Assembly (NCBI GenBank): GCA_963585895.1
Contig: OY757904.1
Location: 61,459,702-61,523,701, forward strand
DNA: 64,000 bases
Source of the DNA: Sepioteuthis lessoniana
Lineage: Eukaryota > Mollusca > Cephalopoda > Myopsida > Loliginidae
Direction: 5' to 3'
Part shown: piece after piece, positions 1 to 10,122 of the stretch
Position numbering within the stretch: position 1 is the first letter of the stretch
Layout: every line of letters begins with the position of its first letter
Program-made: the position numbers and the translations under genes
Notes under the pieces: model-generated
What the model was told of the DNA's origin: nothing
The model's database searches: none
What the model saw: the letters and a program-made list of their open reading frames with translations, nothing else

Positions 1-257
1 TTCAAATTACTACTGTGCACATATTATTAGCTTTTATAAATCGATCTAGTTTAATATGACTAGATTAGTCAAGATGCACGAATAAACTTCATTTGCGTTG
101 AAACTAAATCCTATATTAGTTTTTCAGATCATTCATTGCGAGTTGTTCAGGTCCATATTGTCATCTTTGTTCATTCTAATAGTATGTATCAGCCAAAGCA
201 TTTTTTCTCTTTATTGTGCTCTCTTGGCGTTTGAGTTATCATAATGAATGATTTAGT
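1..257. other. unassigned AT-rich DNA
   Basis: No coding frame, RNA or repeat recognised. Confidence 0.4.
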
Positions 258-463
258 CTTGGTCTTAATGGCATATTAACCTTCATGGGGTATTTAATGC
301 CAAGGCCATCTTTTACAAGAACATTAGTGGTATTATGCAACCCACAGCTGGAGGAATAAGAGGGTCCATGCCTTTCCTAAGGTTATCAGTCCGAAAGGGA
401 GTTCGAATTCGCAAACTAAAATGTCGTAATTCAGCCTTTTAGCTACTACACCATAGGGATTCC
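258..463 (-). mobile_element. SINE-A copy, diverged
   Basis: Read on the plus strand it begins with the reversed SINE-A tail (TTAATGGCATATTAACC, then GGTATTTAATGCCAAGGCCATC) and ends in the reversed tRNA-like head (TAGCTACTACACCATAGGGA). The middle holds the reversed 'ccttgggaaaggtatgaa' core as CATGCCTTTCCTAAGG. Many substitutions indicate an old copy. Confidence 0.75.
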
Positions 464-1879
464 GTCCTCTGAATTGTTTTGGATTTACTAACTGGATATT
501 TAACCAGAACGTAACAGAGCAAAATGGCAGAGAGGTGATCGTTTAGTTTTTGGTTTGTATCCCTCGGTGAATTTAATTTCTACGAGTGGATTTCGACAAT
601 TCATCCTGTACAATTACCACAAATACAGACTTACATGATTTTAAAATCAATGAATTTTACTTTGAACATATCTAAAAAATATAATACACACATACTCACA
701 CATACAAAAAATTCACTGACACACAGAGATATAGATATATATTTATAATGTGTGCTATTTTCATGTAGAAAGATTACTCGATATCGGTGAAAGAGCAAAT
801 ATATTGAAGTTAAGATAGCGTTGAAAAAGAATCATTAGCATTTGTGTAACGTGATATGGTAGGTCCAAGTTATAAAGGGAACGAGAGGCTAATTTCTGGA
901 GTGGGAATGAGAGAACAATAAATAAGGACTAAAAAGGCAGAACAGAGTCTACGATACGGGAAGCTGACCTCTGAGTGACTTAGATCAAGGCAATCGTTTT
1001 GAGTCAGCCAGTCACGACTGAATGACTACGGTAAAATGACTAAGAAAAGAACCAGAAGTCCCATATCTTCTGTGGGTGTGTGGAACCATCGAAAACGGAT
1101 GTTTCTTCCAGCGCCACCCGGCAGAAGTAAGGACGACTCGGGATTGAAAGTTATTTTTCTGTGAGACGTGATGAGTTAAAGATGTCAGTTGAACACCAGC
1201 CATGAATATGTAATGACAGACAAAAATTAACGAGCCCCATTTTGGAGTCGGGTTCTGAACAGGGGTTTCACTCTGGACACGAACCTATGAAAATGAAACA
1301 AGCGATAAAACAGCTAAGAACGTCAAGAAAATACAGAAAGAAAATTCAGGCACTGGGTCTGCTTTTTCTTTCTCCTCATGACATATATATTCTCTTTGTC
1401 CTGCTAACGCGGTCGACTAAGCTTTCATGCTCTCTTTCCTTCTCCTGGTGACTACATATAAATTGTAGTAGCGAATAAACTTTGTATTAGTTAACTAAGA
1501 CAGAGTTTTATGTGTTCATCAACTTTTCCCAAGGCGAGGTTACAAGAGGGTCCGACTACTACTTAAGACGTAGCGACACAGCCATTTACACGTTCGATCA
1601 CGTGGTAGTACAACCGTACATTTGAATAACGGTATAAAATACTGTTAAGTCACATTTGGTAACTGTCATTTTTTCGCCAATGTAATTATCAGACGATGTG
1701 GGTTCTTACAACGACTAATAGAATAAATCAAATAAATAAAAAATACAGAAAGAAAAATAGATCAGAATAGAATAATAAAATAAATAAATAAAAGCACTTT
1801 AAATACAACAATGTATATAATTTAACAAATCACAGAATCAATATGAAATTTATTTCCACAAACTAAATCATCTTTACCC
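464..1879. other. unassigned AT-rich DNA
   Basis: About 1.4 kb without a recognisable gene. Short frames at 1012-1203 and 1242-1451 have no family signature. An A/T-rich stretch near 1725-1800 has AATAAA-like repeats. Confidence 0.4.
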
Positions 1880-2600
1880 TCATGGAGACCTGAAATAGCG
1901 CTCCTGGCAAATTCATCCACACAAGCCGAATCCCTACTACATAGCCTGAAACAAGCGGCAGGTGGCATAGGCCTTCATGTCAACGCAGACAAAACAGAAT
2001 ACATGTGCTTTAATCAAAGAGGCATCAAGTCCACACTAAAAGAGTGGTCCTCTGAAACTAGTGGACAAGTTCACCTATCTGGGAAGCAGCGTCGCATCAA
2101 CCAGGAATAACATCAACACGTGACTTGCAAAGGCATGGGTAGCTAACGTTAGACTATTGGTCATATGGAAGTCACACCTGACCGATAAAATAAAACAGAG
2201 TTTTTTTTCCATGCAGTGGTGGTGTCGATACTGCTATACGAATGTACCACATGGACGCTAACTAAACGTATAAAGAAAAAAAAATTGACGGCAATTACAC
2301 AAGAATTCTGCGAGCTATATTGAACAATGTTGGAGACAACATCCTACAAAGCAGTAGTTGTACGGACACCTACTACCCATCACGAAAACAATCCGAGTTA
2401 GACGAACCAGACATGCGGGACACTGCTGGAGAAGTAAGGACGAATTCATAAGTGATGTATCCTGTGGACCCCTTTACACGGACGATCAAAGGTTGGACGA
2501 CCAGCTAGAACGTATATACTGCAGCTTTGTTCCGATAAAAGATGTAGCCTCGATGACCCCCTCGCCGACAGCGCGACATGTTGATGACCATATGGAAAAC
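1880..2600 (+). pseudogene. RTE-like LINE relic, C-terminal end of ORF2
   Basis: Conceptual translation in shifting frames gives the region after the reverse-transcriptase catalytic box of an RTE-like element: VNADKTEYMC, LVDKFTYLGSSV, LDGNYTRILRAIL, then RRTRHAGHCWRSKDE near 2395-2440. Frameshifts and stops are frequent. It is homologous to the copies at 25690, 33425 and 36355. It is 5'-truncated like the others, the usual result of incomplete target-primed reverse transcription. The 3' end lacks a clear ATG repeat (only GTTGATGACC near 2580). Confidence 0.85.
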
Positions 2601-3614
2601 TGTTGATATGATGATCTCCTAATTGACAGTTATCAAGCACAATTCCCAAATTGAATATTTTTTCAACTTTAACTTATTCCATATGACATTCCTCTCCATA
2701 GCTTTGAATAAAATTTTACAATTTAAATAATTTCATCTGGCTTGTTTAAAGAATATTTGATGAAGCCAGAATGTTTAGCTATTAAAGAATGTTTTATGCC
2801 TTTTTGGTGATTAGTTTGTTTACCGCTAGAATAAAAAAAAGCGAACTGATTATCCTCTAAGTGGTCAAAATACATTGTTTTTGTGAGGTATAGAAGTAAT
2901 GTCTATCTTTTATGTGACTCTAACATTTTAGGACGTGGGTCATACTAAGGTAAACTTCATAAATATCTTGAGCAAATTCGACTACCGTACAACGAAGCAA
3001 TAATGAGAAGTTCATTCTCTAGTCGGATATTACCAGGCACAATACATAAAGAATTACAAGGGATGCGATTCGCTGACAGTCGGAAATTGGTCAGTTAATG
3101 AAATGACTATGATTACAAAGCAATGAAAATGAATTTCTTTTTTTTTTCACATTCTTTACAAAATATATCATTTCGAAAGTGTCATCTATTATTTATAAGG
3201 TTGCAGACTACTGTTACTAAGCTATATTTATGTAAATCATATTTCTTTACTGTTTTTTCGAATAGTGCTCATATAGTGTCACACATAAACAAGTACCCGC
3301 TTCATGATTCTAAAATAAATCAAAAACCGTTTAATTTAAAATCCAAGATACTAGAACTTCAGTATTTCTAGAGGAGCTCTTTACAATCAAAACGGATATA
3401 GTTAGTTTTCATTTATAACCTGATCGTTGCATTAAAATCCTGTAGCCAAAAATATTCCAAAGATTTATTTTATTCATGTATTATATATGTCATTGCCTAA
3501 ATTCAGTATGTTATTGCTATACATCTTATGAGATGACTGACCAATTTTTATGATTTCAGGTTCAAATGAACAGATAAAGGAATACACCTGATTGTCACAG
3601 CTGGTGAATTTCAA
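2601..3614. other. unassigned AT-rich DNA with one J-type repeat unit
   Basis: Mostly unrecognised. Around 3340-3410 there is one unit of the J repeat (CAAGATACTAGAACTTCAG, then CAATCAAAACGGATATAG), which is tandem at 22.3-23.1 kb. The frame at 3123-3371 runs through it and is not a gene. Confidence 0.4.
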
Positions 3615-4276
3615 AAATGTAATCTGGATTTTAGAAGAACGTTATGCTATAAAATTCTGTTTTAAACTTGGAAAAAATGCCATGCGATGAAAGCTGGATC
3701 TACTGCTATGACTCAGAGACCAAAAGACAGAGTTCCCAGTGGAGGCATTGTGGCTATCCCAGATCCAAGAAAGCCAGAATGAGAAAATGCACCCACAAAC
3801 TTTTTTTGACGGCACTGGCATGATCTACATACACTGGGTTCCCACTGGACTGACAGTCAACAAGGAATACTATGTTTAGGTTTTAAGGGAGTTCAGCAAG
3901 AGATAACCTCGGAAGAGTCCAGCACTCTTCAAATCGGGTCAGTGGCATTTCCACCAAGACAATGCACCAGTCTACAACTCCATTCTTGTCACAGACTACA
4001 TGACCAAGATGGGCATCAAGGCAGTTCCTCACCCTCCCTATCGTCCAGACCTGAGGCTGTCGTTATGAGACAATTGAGGAAATGAAGGAGGCTGTGACGA
4101 AGGTCATTGACACGATCACACAAGAGGACTTCCATGGGGCCTTCCAGAAGTTGTTAGAACGGTACAACAAGTGCATTGCAACCGGAGGAGATTATTTCGA
4201 AGGGGACTAGAGTTTCATGTGTGTACTATCAATAAAAGTGCCCATACGAAAAAGTCTGGAAACTTATTTAATGATC
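3615..4276 (+). pseudogene. mariner-like transposase relic with internal deletions
   Basis: Mariner transposases cut and paste DNA at TA sites using a D,D34D triad. A short N-terminal remnant (RYAIKFCFKLGKNA, near 3639-3680) is joined directly to the first catalytic region (CDESWIYCYDSETK), so the DNA-binding domain and linker are missing. After frameshifts come HWVPTGLTVNKEYYV, the second catalytic Asp in WHFHQDNAPVYN (near 3950-3975) and HPPYRPDL. The text then jumps to GCRYETIEEMKEAV and the C terminus. The stretch that should carry the third Asp is deleted. The 3' end near 4250-4276 reads like a mariner terminus beside a TA. Non-functional. Confidence 0.85.
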
Positions 4277-4287
4277 CTCGTATATAC

Positions 4288-4510
4288 AGTAAAGTTGGCG
4301 ACTGTAGTCGTGGGCGACTTCCTTTCATAAGCTACAACACCGAGGGGAAGGCGCTACTCTTTTCCCTAGATAGCTCTACTTTATTCTTGATGCGTACCTT
4401 ATAATGCTGAGTGTTTAGCAAGAACGTATCAAGTTCCATTCTTTGAGTCTTTCGTAGGACTCGACGTTGGATTGAACCCAGGTCTCATGAACCATTGGCG
4501 AACACTCCAC
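4288..4510 (-). mobile_element. SINE-C copy
   Basis: Reverse of the SINE-C consensus: AAAGTTGGCGACTGTAGTCG at the left (3' end of the SINE), the middle GCTGAGTGTTTAGCAAG, and the tRNA-like head GGATTGAACCCAGGTCTC with a B-box (reverse GGTTCAATCC). It abuts the mariner relic on its left. The frame at 4171-4404 crosses this boundary and is spurious. Confidence 0.85.
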
Positions 4511-4518
4511 GTGCCCAA

Positions 4519-4520
<2 letters not shown>

Positions 4521-4554
<34 letters not shown>

Positions 4555-4590
4555 TGGACTAGTGGATATATATATATATATATATATATA
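4521..4590. repeat. two (TA)n microsatellites
   Basis: Runs at 4521-4551 and 4566-4590 separated by about 15 bases. They lie between oppositely oriented SINE-C heads. Confidence 0.98.
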
Positions 4591-4591
4591 A

Positions 4592-4850
4592 TTTTATAAG
4601 TCTTTGGTATGACGGGACCAGGAATTGAACCAGGTGGGTAGAGTGTTAGCCAATGGGCCGGGAGACTTCGGTTCAATCCCAGGTCACGTCATACCAAAGA
4701 CTTTTAAAATTGTACTTGATACCTACTTGCTTAACACTCAGCAATATAAGGTACGTATCAAGAGTAAAGGGGAGCAATCCTGGGAAAGGAGTAGGCCCTT
4801 CTCTACACTTCGGGAGCTTTCGACAACGGTCGCCAACTTTACTAAATGAA
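4592..4850 (+). mobile_element. SINE-C copy preceded by an inverted head fragment
   Basis: At 4592-4638 a reversed SINE-C head fragment (AAGTCTTTGGTATGACG...) runs straight into a plus-strand copy. The plus copy has head GGTAGAGTGTTAGCCAATGG, B-box GGTTCAATCCC, body CTTGCTTAACACTCAGCA and 3' end GGTCGCCAACTTTACTA. The two heads form an inverted repeat of about 45 bases per arm. Confidence 0.85.
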
Positions 4851-4943
4851 TGTAAGAAATAGTATTTATCTACATAAATTTTCATTATAGATTTAATTTT
4901 TTTCAATTTGTTGTAAATGTTTTTGTATTTGAAACGTTCAAAA

Positions 4944-4945
<2 letters not shown>

Positions 4946-4979
<34 letters not shown>
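4946..4979. repeat. (TA)n microsatellite
   Basis: Pure TA dinucleotide run. Frames reading YIYIYI across it are artefacts. Confidence 0.98.
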
Positions 4980-4982
<3 letters not shown>

Positions 4983-5344
4983 TTATTCATTAAGTCCATC
5001 CAGTGGGAAATCAGTTTCTATGGATTGAAATGTTATCGACAGGAAATGTATCAATGTTTGGAGTTCTTCAGTGTCCGATTTTCAAGCTGCAATCAGACTG
5101 ATGGAATCTTAAAGTCCCAGGATGTATAGAGACGCTGAATAACAACACCATAAGATTAAAGTTGTTTTGATTTCTTTGTTTAATGACATATATTAATATT
5201 CTTAAAGTTATTATAAAATTCCCTAAAGAAAGAGATCCATTAGAAATATTATCTTGAGACTGTAATCGGCTATCTCGTAAAAGAAAAGAAAAGGAAATGC
5301 TTGTTTAGAAATAGGAATTATACCAAGTATGGAAAAATAACTGT
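4980..5344. other. unassigned DNA
   Basis: No gene recognised. A short fragment near 5165-5200 (TTTCTTTGTTTAATGACATAT) resembles the reversed SINE-A tail. Confidence 0.4.
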
Positions 5345-5374
5345 TCGTGAAATGTAAAACCACTCCAATGCACC

Positions 5375-5384
5375 CCCACACACA

Positions 5385-5472
<88 letters not shown>
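5375..5472. repeat. (CA)n microsatellite inside element E
   Basis: Interrupted then pure CA run of about 95 bp. It produces spurious VCVCVC frames on the minus strand. Confidence 0.98.
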
Positions 5473-5473
<1 letters not shown>

Positions 5474-5651
5474 CTGCAAAACCATATCAAATATCAAAGA
5501 GGAGTAAAGCAGAATAAGGTAAATACACTCTAAGAAAAAGAGAGGAAGACCTCTATATAAATCTATAACTAAGTGAAAATCATTCAAACTGCAAACACAA
5601 AAGAGTTCAAGTCTCATTGAGTACCCCATTAACAAGGTGTTGTGCCATATA

Positions 5652-5701
5652 TGTTCTCTGACGAAAGCAACAAGCTTGAAACATATACGTACGTAAGAAC
5701 A
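5652..5701 (+). ncRNA. type I hammerhead ribozyme-like motif
   Basis: Stem I is TGTTCT (5652-5657) with AGAACA (5696-5701), six pairs. The core CTGACGA is at 5658-5664. Stem II is AAGC/GCTT around an AACAA loop (5665-5677). GAAA is at 5678-5681. Stem III spans 5682-5693, closed by C-G with one A.C mismatch and a TACG loop. T5694 and A5695 make a GUA triplet, so cleavage would fall after 5695. All invariant core positions of the hammerhead consensus (CUGANGA, GAAA, NUH) are present. The minus-strand copy at 19411-19460 keeps stem I (5 of 6 pairs), CTGATGA and a perfect stem III (CATACATGTATG), but GAAA is mutated to CAAG. Activity is inferred, not shown. Confidence 0.72.
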
Positions 5702-5730
5702 AAATGAATAAATACATTAAAAAAAAATAC

Positions 5731-6716
5731 AAATCTCTTCGTGGACCTACCTATCTTAAAATAATATTCTAAATAAGCAAAATGAATATGAAAAATTGGA
5801 ATTAAATGGAAAATTGAGAAACAAAAATAAAATTGTTAAAAATATCAAATAAATTGCAAACTCTTATTCAAATAAGTAAAATTGAACACTAAAATGCACA
5901 AAAACATTGGTATAGAAAAATCAAAAACCGGTGAATTAACAAACGCACTAATTTAAAATACGAGCAACATTCTTTCAAAGTTTTCATTTTTGGAAGTGTC
6001 TGTTATATTATTATGAGGAGTGTACAAAAGTATCGACATCGATGAACTAATAAGATAAAGACATAAAACTATAATTATCCAAGTTGGATGTTAGTAAAAT
6101 TATGGGACCTGATGTAATACATCATCGAATGAAAGTTTTATCAATGCAATAGGTCAGTTGTTTGAGAAATAAATAGAAAATGAAATGTTTCCACATATTT
6201 GGAAAATAACAATTGTAATACCATTGCAAAAAAGAACTGATTAATTTAAAAAGTAATTACTAGCCAATTTCTCTATCGTGTATTTCACGGAGGTTTTTGA
6301 AAATTGATTAGAAATCACATTAGATTTTATAGGGAATGATATCGATGACAATCAACATGGTTTCGTCAATGGTTAAATCCTATTATCTAATATATTGGAA
6401 AGTATTGATATTATAAACAAATCTTTGATGAAAGGGGGTTATGTGGATATTATATAATTGGATTTTAGCTTGAAATTTGTAACATTATCTCATTAACGTT
6501 TACTTGTGAAAATGAAAATCATAGGTATTTTTAAGATATAGAAGAAATTGTAAGATATTTTTAACTGTATGAAAGTAAAGTTTGGTAAGAAATTATTTTA
6601 AAACCTAGAATATACCGTTCGATATCCTTCTGGGTTCAGTAGGGTGACCTTTGTTTTTCCTAATATTCATAAAAGATTTACCAAATGATTTGAAATCAGA
6701 AACAAGACTATTTGCT
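5731..6716 (+). pseudogene. CR1/Jockey-like LINE reverse transcriptase, upstream part of a split copy
   Basis: Decayed but readable in shifting frames from about 5760. Near 6078 SKLDVSKIMGPDVIH resembles the start of the RT domain. After it come HIFGK (W expected), NY-PISLSCI, a QHGFVNG box near 6353-6375, a stretch like DIIYLDFSLKFDT (first catalytic Asp region, near 6450-6480), then SGS-type motif and FIKDLPNDLKSETRLFA ending at 6716. The next codon of the element, GAT, is found at 17050. The copy is therefore interrupted by the block 6717-17049. Stops and indels are dense, so it was dead long ago. Confidence 0.85.
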
Positions 6717-8182
6717 TACGGCGAGCGGAGTGACACAGGAGGAGGAGGAAAGAAAGATCAAAGAAGCGGGCAAATTTCCTGTCTAATCCCTTCGGCTTTG
6801 CAAGAACATTACTAGGGGAGAAGCGAAATGGGAATTTGGAGGCATCGGAGGAAGAAATTAACAACCACCTTCGAGATACTATGAGTGACCCTGCAAAAGA
6901 TCAAGATATGGGTATTAACAACCGCTTGATTCATCAGAAGCCACCAGTGGTCCAATATGACACCCGCTTGCCAACCTGGAAGGAAATGCAAGAAGTTGTG
7001 AGAGCCACAAGATCCGCCAGAGCACCAGGACCAAGTGGGGTACCTTACATTGTGTATAAGCGGTGTAAAGGGGTTCTACAAATCCTGTGGAAGATATTGA
7101 GAGTCATTTGGAGGAGAGGCAAGATCGTGGAGCAATGGAGATTCGCTGAGGGGGTATGGATCCCGAAGGAGGAGGGTTCGAAGTTATTGGACCAGTTCCG
7201 ATTAATTTCATTATTAAACACTGAAAGTAAGATCTTTTCCAGTTTATTGTCACGGCGGTTATCAGATTTCTTCCTGGGTAGCGGCTACATTGATACATCA
7301 GTCCAGAAGGGCGGGGTAGCCGGTATGCCAGGGTGCCTTGAACATACAGGAGTCCTGACACAGCTCCTGAGAGAGGCAAAGGAAAACAAAGGAGACTTGA
7401 CTGTATTATGGTTGGATCTCGCTAACGCCTACGGGTCCATGCCACACAAACTGGTGGAGGAAGCCCTAACGAGACATCACGTACCGCAATCAGTATGCGA
7501 TCTCATTGCAGACTATTATAAGAATTTCCGGCTGAGAGCATGTTCTAGTTCAGTAACATCAGAGTGGCAAACCCTGGAAAAGGGTATCATTACAGGGTGT
7601 ACTATGTCTGCCGTCCTATTCTCATTGACTATGAACATGCTTGTGAAGGCGGCAGAGGTGGAATGCCGAGGTCCTTTGTCTAGATCAGGAGTCTGCCAAT
7701 CACCAATAAGGGCTTACATGGATGATTTAACCGTGACGACAACATCTGTCATGGGTGGTAGATGGTTCTTAAAGGGTCTCGAGAGAAATATGACCTGGGC
7801 TAGAATGTATTTCAAGCCAGCAAAATCCAGGTCACTAGTATTAAAAAAAGGCAAGGTCATGGAGAAAGTCCGATTTACAGTCGCAGGAGAAACAATACCT
7901 ACTCTGAGAGAAAAGCCTATTAAGAGCTTGGGCAAGACTTTCAACAGTAGTCTGAAGGATACAGCCGCAAAACAGAAGACTATAAAAGACTTTGAGGAAT
8001 GGCTGACGAAAATCGACAAATCTGGATTGCCTGGTCGATTTAAGGCATGGTTATTCCAGCATGCAGTTTTGCCCCGGATATTGTGGCCATTGCTAGTCTA
8101 TGACATTCCGATTACCACCATGGAATCGTTAGAGAGAGCAATTAGTAATCGGTTGAGAAGGTGGCTGGGCTTGCCGAGATGA
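6717..8182 (+). pseudogene. Hero/NeSL-like LINE, reverse transcriptase part
   Basis: The frame is open from just after a stop at 6731 to TGA at 8180-8182. The nominal start TTG at 6836 is not a real start, because coding similarity (KRANFLSNPFGFARTLLG) begins upstream. Counting from 6836: APGPSGVPY at residues 63-71, FRLISLLNTESKIF at 121-134, first catalytic Asp in LWLDLANAYG (Asp194), GCTMSAVLFSL at 254-264, catalytic box YMDD at 294-297, and thumb KSGLPGRFKAWLFQH. All are typical of R2-superclade elements with a restriction-like endonuclease. The TGA at 8180 replaces a sense codon, since the same frame continues as LSGAALYGKSNALRLP. The 5' end (zinc fingers) is missing. Confidence 0.85.
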
Positions 8183-9356
8183 TTAAGTGGTGCAGCTCTC
8201 TACGGGAAGAGCAACGCATTGCGCCTCCCCTGCAGCAGTCTCGTGGAAGAATTCAAAATCACGAAGACAAGAGAACTGCTACAGTATACAGAGTCTGAAG
8301 ATCCAAAGGTGGCGGCAGCAGGAATTCAGATAAGATCTGGCAAGAAGTGGAGTGCGAGGAGAGAGTTGCAAGTGGTTCCATAAAGATATCTTAGGGTCGA
8401 TAGCTAAAGGCAGAACGGGATTGGGATTTTTCCCCTCGACGCTTACCATCAGTGCCAAAGGCAAGGAAAGACGCCATCTCATCCTAGAAGAAGTCCGAGA
8501 GGGCGTAGAAGAAGGGCGTTACAGCAAAATGGTCGGTCTGAGTCAGCAAGGAGCCTGGACATGGTGGGAGGATGTAGAGAAAAAAAGGGTTACATGGTCA
8601 GATTGTTGGCGGCCGGATTTCAACGAGATTCGATTCCTCATTAAATCAGTGTATGATGTGTTACCGAGCCCAACGAACCTGCACATATGGGGGAAGATAG
8701 AGACCCCCAATTGTCAACTATGTGCTAGGAAAGGATCTTTACAATATATCCTTAGTAGTTGCCCAAAAGCTTTGGGTGATGGACGGTACCGTTGGCGTCA
8801 CGATCAAGTACCTCAAATGAGGTGACTAAAACTATGAGGGATAGTAAACATCAACCAGAAAAAAAAATTGAAGCAGATCAATTTCGTAAAAGCAGGAGAG
8901 AAGATACAGAGGAAGAGGAGAGAGAAAACAAACCTGTTATCTTCCGCGGACGATTGGCAGTTGACAGTGGATCTGGAGACTCAGCTGAAGTTCCCCAGAC
9001 ACATAGCTGTAACATCGCTAAAACCGGACCTGATATTGCACTCTGATAACACAAAGCAGTGCATTATTTGGGAGCTGACTGTGTCATGGGAGGAATATAT
9101 TACTCTCGCTAATGAGAGGAAGAGGTCCAAATACCAAGAACTGGTCGAACAATGTCAATGAAAGTCATGGAAGATTCATTATGACCCCGTAGAAGTTGGT
9201 TGCAGGGGCTTTGCTGCACAGTCTTTGGGCAGAGCCCTAGCAAAAATTGGTATAGTCGGGGCAGCTAGAGTGAGAGCGCTGAAGGACATTACCAACACAG
9301 TTCTGAAGGCGTCAAAGTGGATTTGGCTTAAGAGATCAGAGCCATGGAAGAAATAA
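8183..9356 (+). pseudogene. Hero/NeSL-like LINE, linker, zinc knuckle and restriction-like endonuclease
   Basis: Continues the RT frame after the TGA. A frameshift near 8350 moves it to the frame 8352-8825 (KGRTGLGFFPSTL, KMVGLSQQGAWTWWEDV, VYDVLPSPTNLHIWGKIETP). The knuckle reads CQLC...Y...C near 8716-8764, with Tyr where His is expected, then DGRYRWRHDQV. A second shift near 8815-8870 leads to the endonuclease: FPRHIAVTSLKPDLIL (PD at 9024-9029), then IIWELTVSWEE with the active-site Glu 15 residues after the Asp, and ANERKRSKYQELV. TGA at 9159-9161 interrupts; the frame goes on as VEVGCRGFAAQSL to KRSEPWKK and TAA at 9354-9356. The damage is light (two stops, two shifts), so the copy is fairly young. 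Confidence 0.82.
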
Positions 9357-10102
9357 AGAGGACGTTGGAGGAGCCCAAAGAATTAAGACTAGGAGACACA
9401 TTACAAACCATAAATGTATAATGAGTTAATATTAAGTTAGGATAGTCGGAATGTCAGGGGGAGGGGTTGAGAATAATTAGCGGTTTGGTGGGGGGATGGA
9501 ATTCTATTTTATTTTATTTATTTATTGATTTATTCTTTTTTTAATAATCTGTTTTTTTTTTTGTTTTTTTTTTCTTCCTCGTTTACTGGTTATGGTCCGC
9601 TACAATTTAAGGTAATAATTTATTTGCCAGCGGTCACGAGCAGTTTTAGTTAATTGATTGAAACCTAATTGCAAATAGTTCATGGGACGAGGGGTGCTGG
9701 AGATAGGTTTGAAATAGTAATAAATTAGAATGTAAGGAGTTGAATAGAGTAGCGTTTTTTTTGTTTTGTTTTTTTTAAGGAATATGCATTAGATTGGTAA
9801 TATGAGCATAGGTTAATGATAAACGGGGAGGAAAACTTTGGCAAAAAGCATGAGTTAATCTGTAGCAAATAATCTCGTGAGCCAAATAAACGGGATTATT
9901 ATCTTTTTTTTTTTTTTTTTTGCGAATAGGGGTATAAAGTAAAAGTTAAAGACTGACTGAATAGTTTTGAGCGGGGGATTAATTCATGTTAGTTTAGAAG
10001 TATTAGTATAGGACAGATTTGGCGGGAGATTCGTGTAAGTCTAGTGAAGTGTAAATCATGGACACGGACGAGTATTAAAATAACATCTTACCTCGGTACC
10101 GA
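9357..10102 (+). other. probable 3' untranslated region of the Hero/NeSL-like LINE
   Basis: No coding. Rich in T runs (9480-9570, 9755-9775, 9903-9922) and GGGGG-type patches. Assigned to the LINE by position only; its 3' end may continue beyond the Tx1-like insertion at 16628-17049. Confidence 0.5.
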
Positions 10103-10122
10103 TTCCGGAAGTAGCCGGGCAA
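10103..10122. repeat. 20-bp target site duplication, copy 1
   Basis: TTCCGGAAGTAGCCGGGCAA, identical to 16608-16627. It lies at the 3' side of the Tx1-like LINE. Confidence 0.85.

Larger units (their letters stand above)
5345..5730 (+). mobile_element. family E element: CA run, tRNA-like B-box, hammerhead-like 3' end
   Basis: About 385 bp, homologous along its length to 19385-19735 on the other strand. Order: GTAAAACCACTCC, a long CA run, a body with AAAGAGAGGAAGACC and CTATATAAATCTATAAC, a B-box-like GAGTTCAAGTCTC (5603-5615), GTACCCCATTAAC, then the ribozyme-like fold and an A-rich tail (AAAATGAATAAATAC). The shared blocks on both sides of the CA run show that the microsatellite belongs to the element. 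The tRNA-like part also occurs at 16757-16890. Confidence 0.8.

Noticed and set aside
5223-5635. Minus-strand frames rich in VCVCVC
   Set aside because: They are reads through the CA microsatellite; no real protein signal on either side.
6836-8182. 448-residue open frame as a host gene
   Set aside because: Carries LINE RT motifs including YMDD and continues past its stop into a LINE endonuclease.
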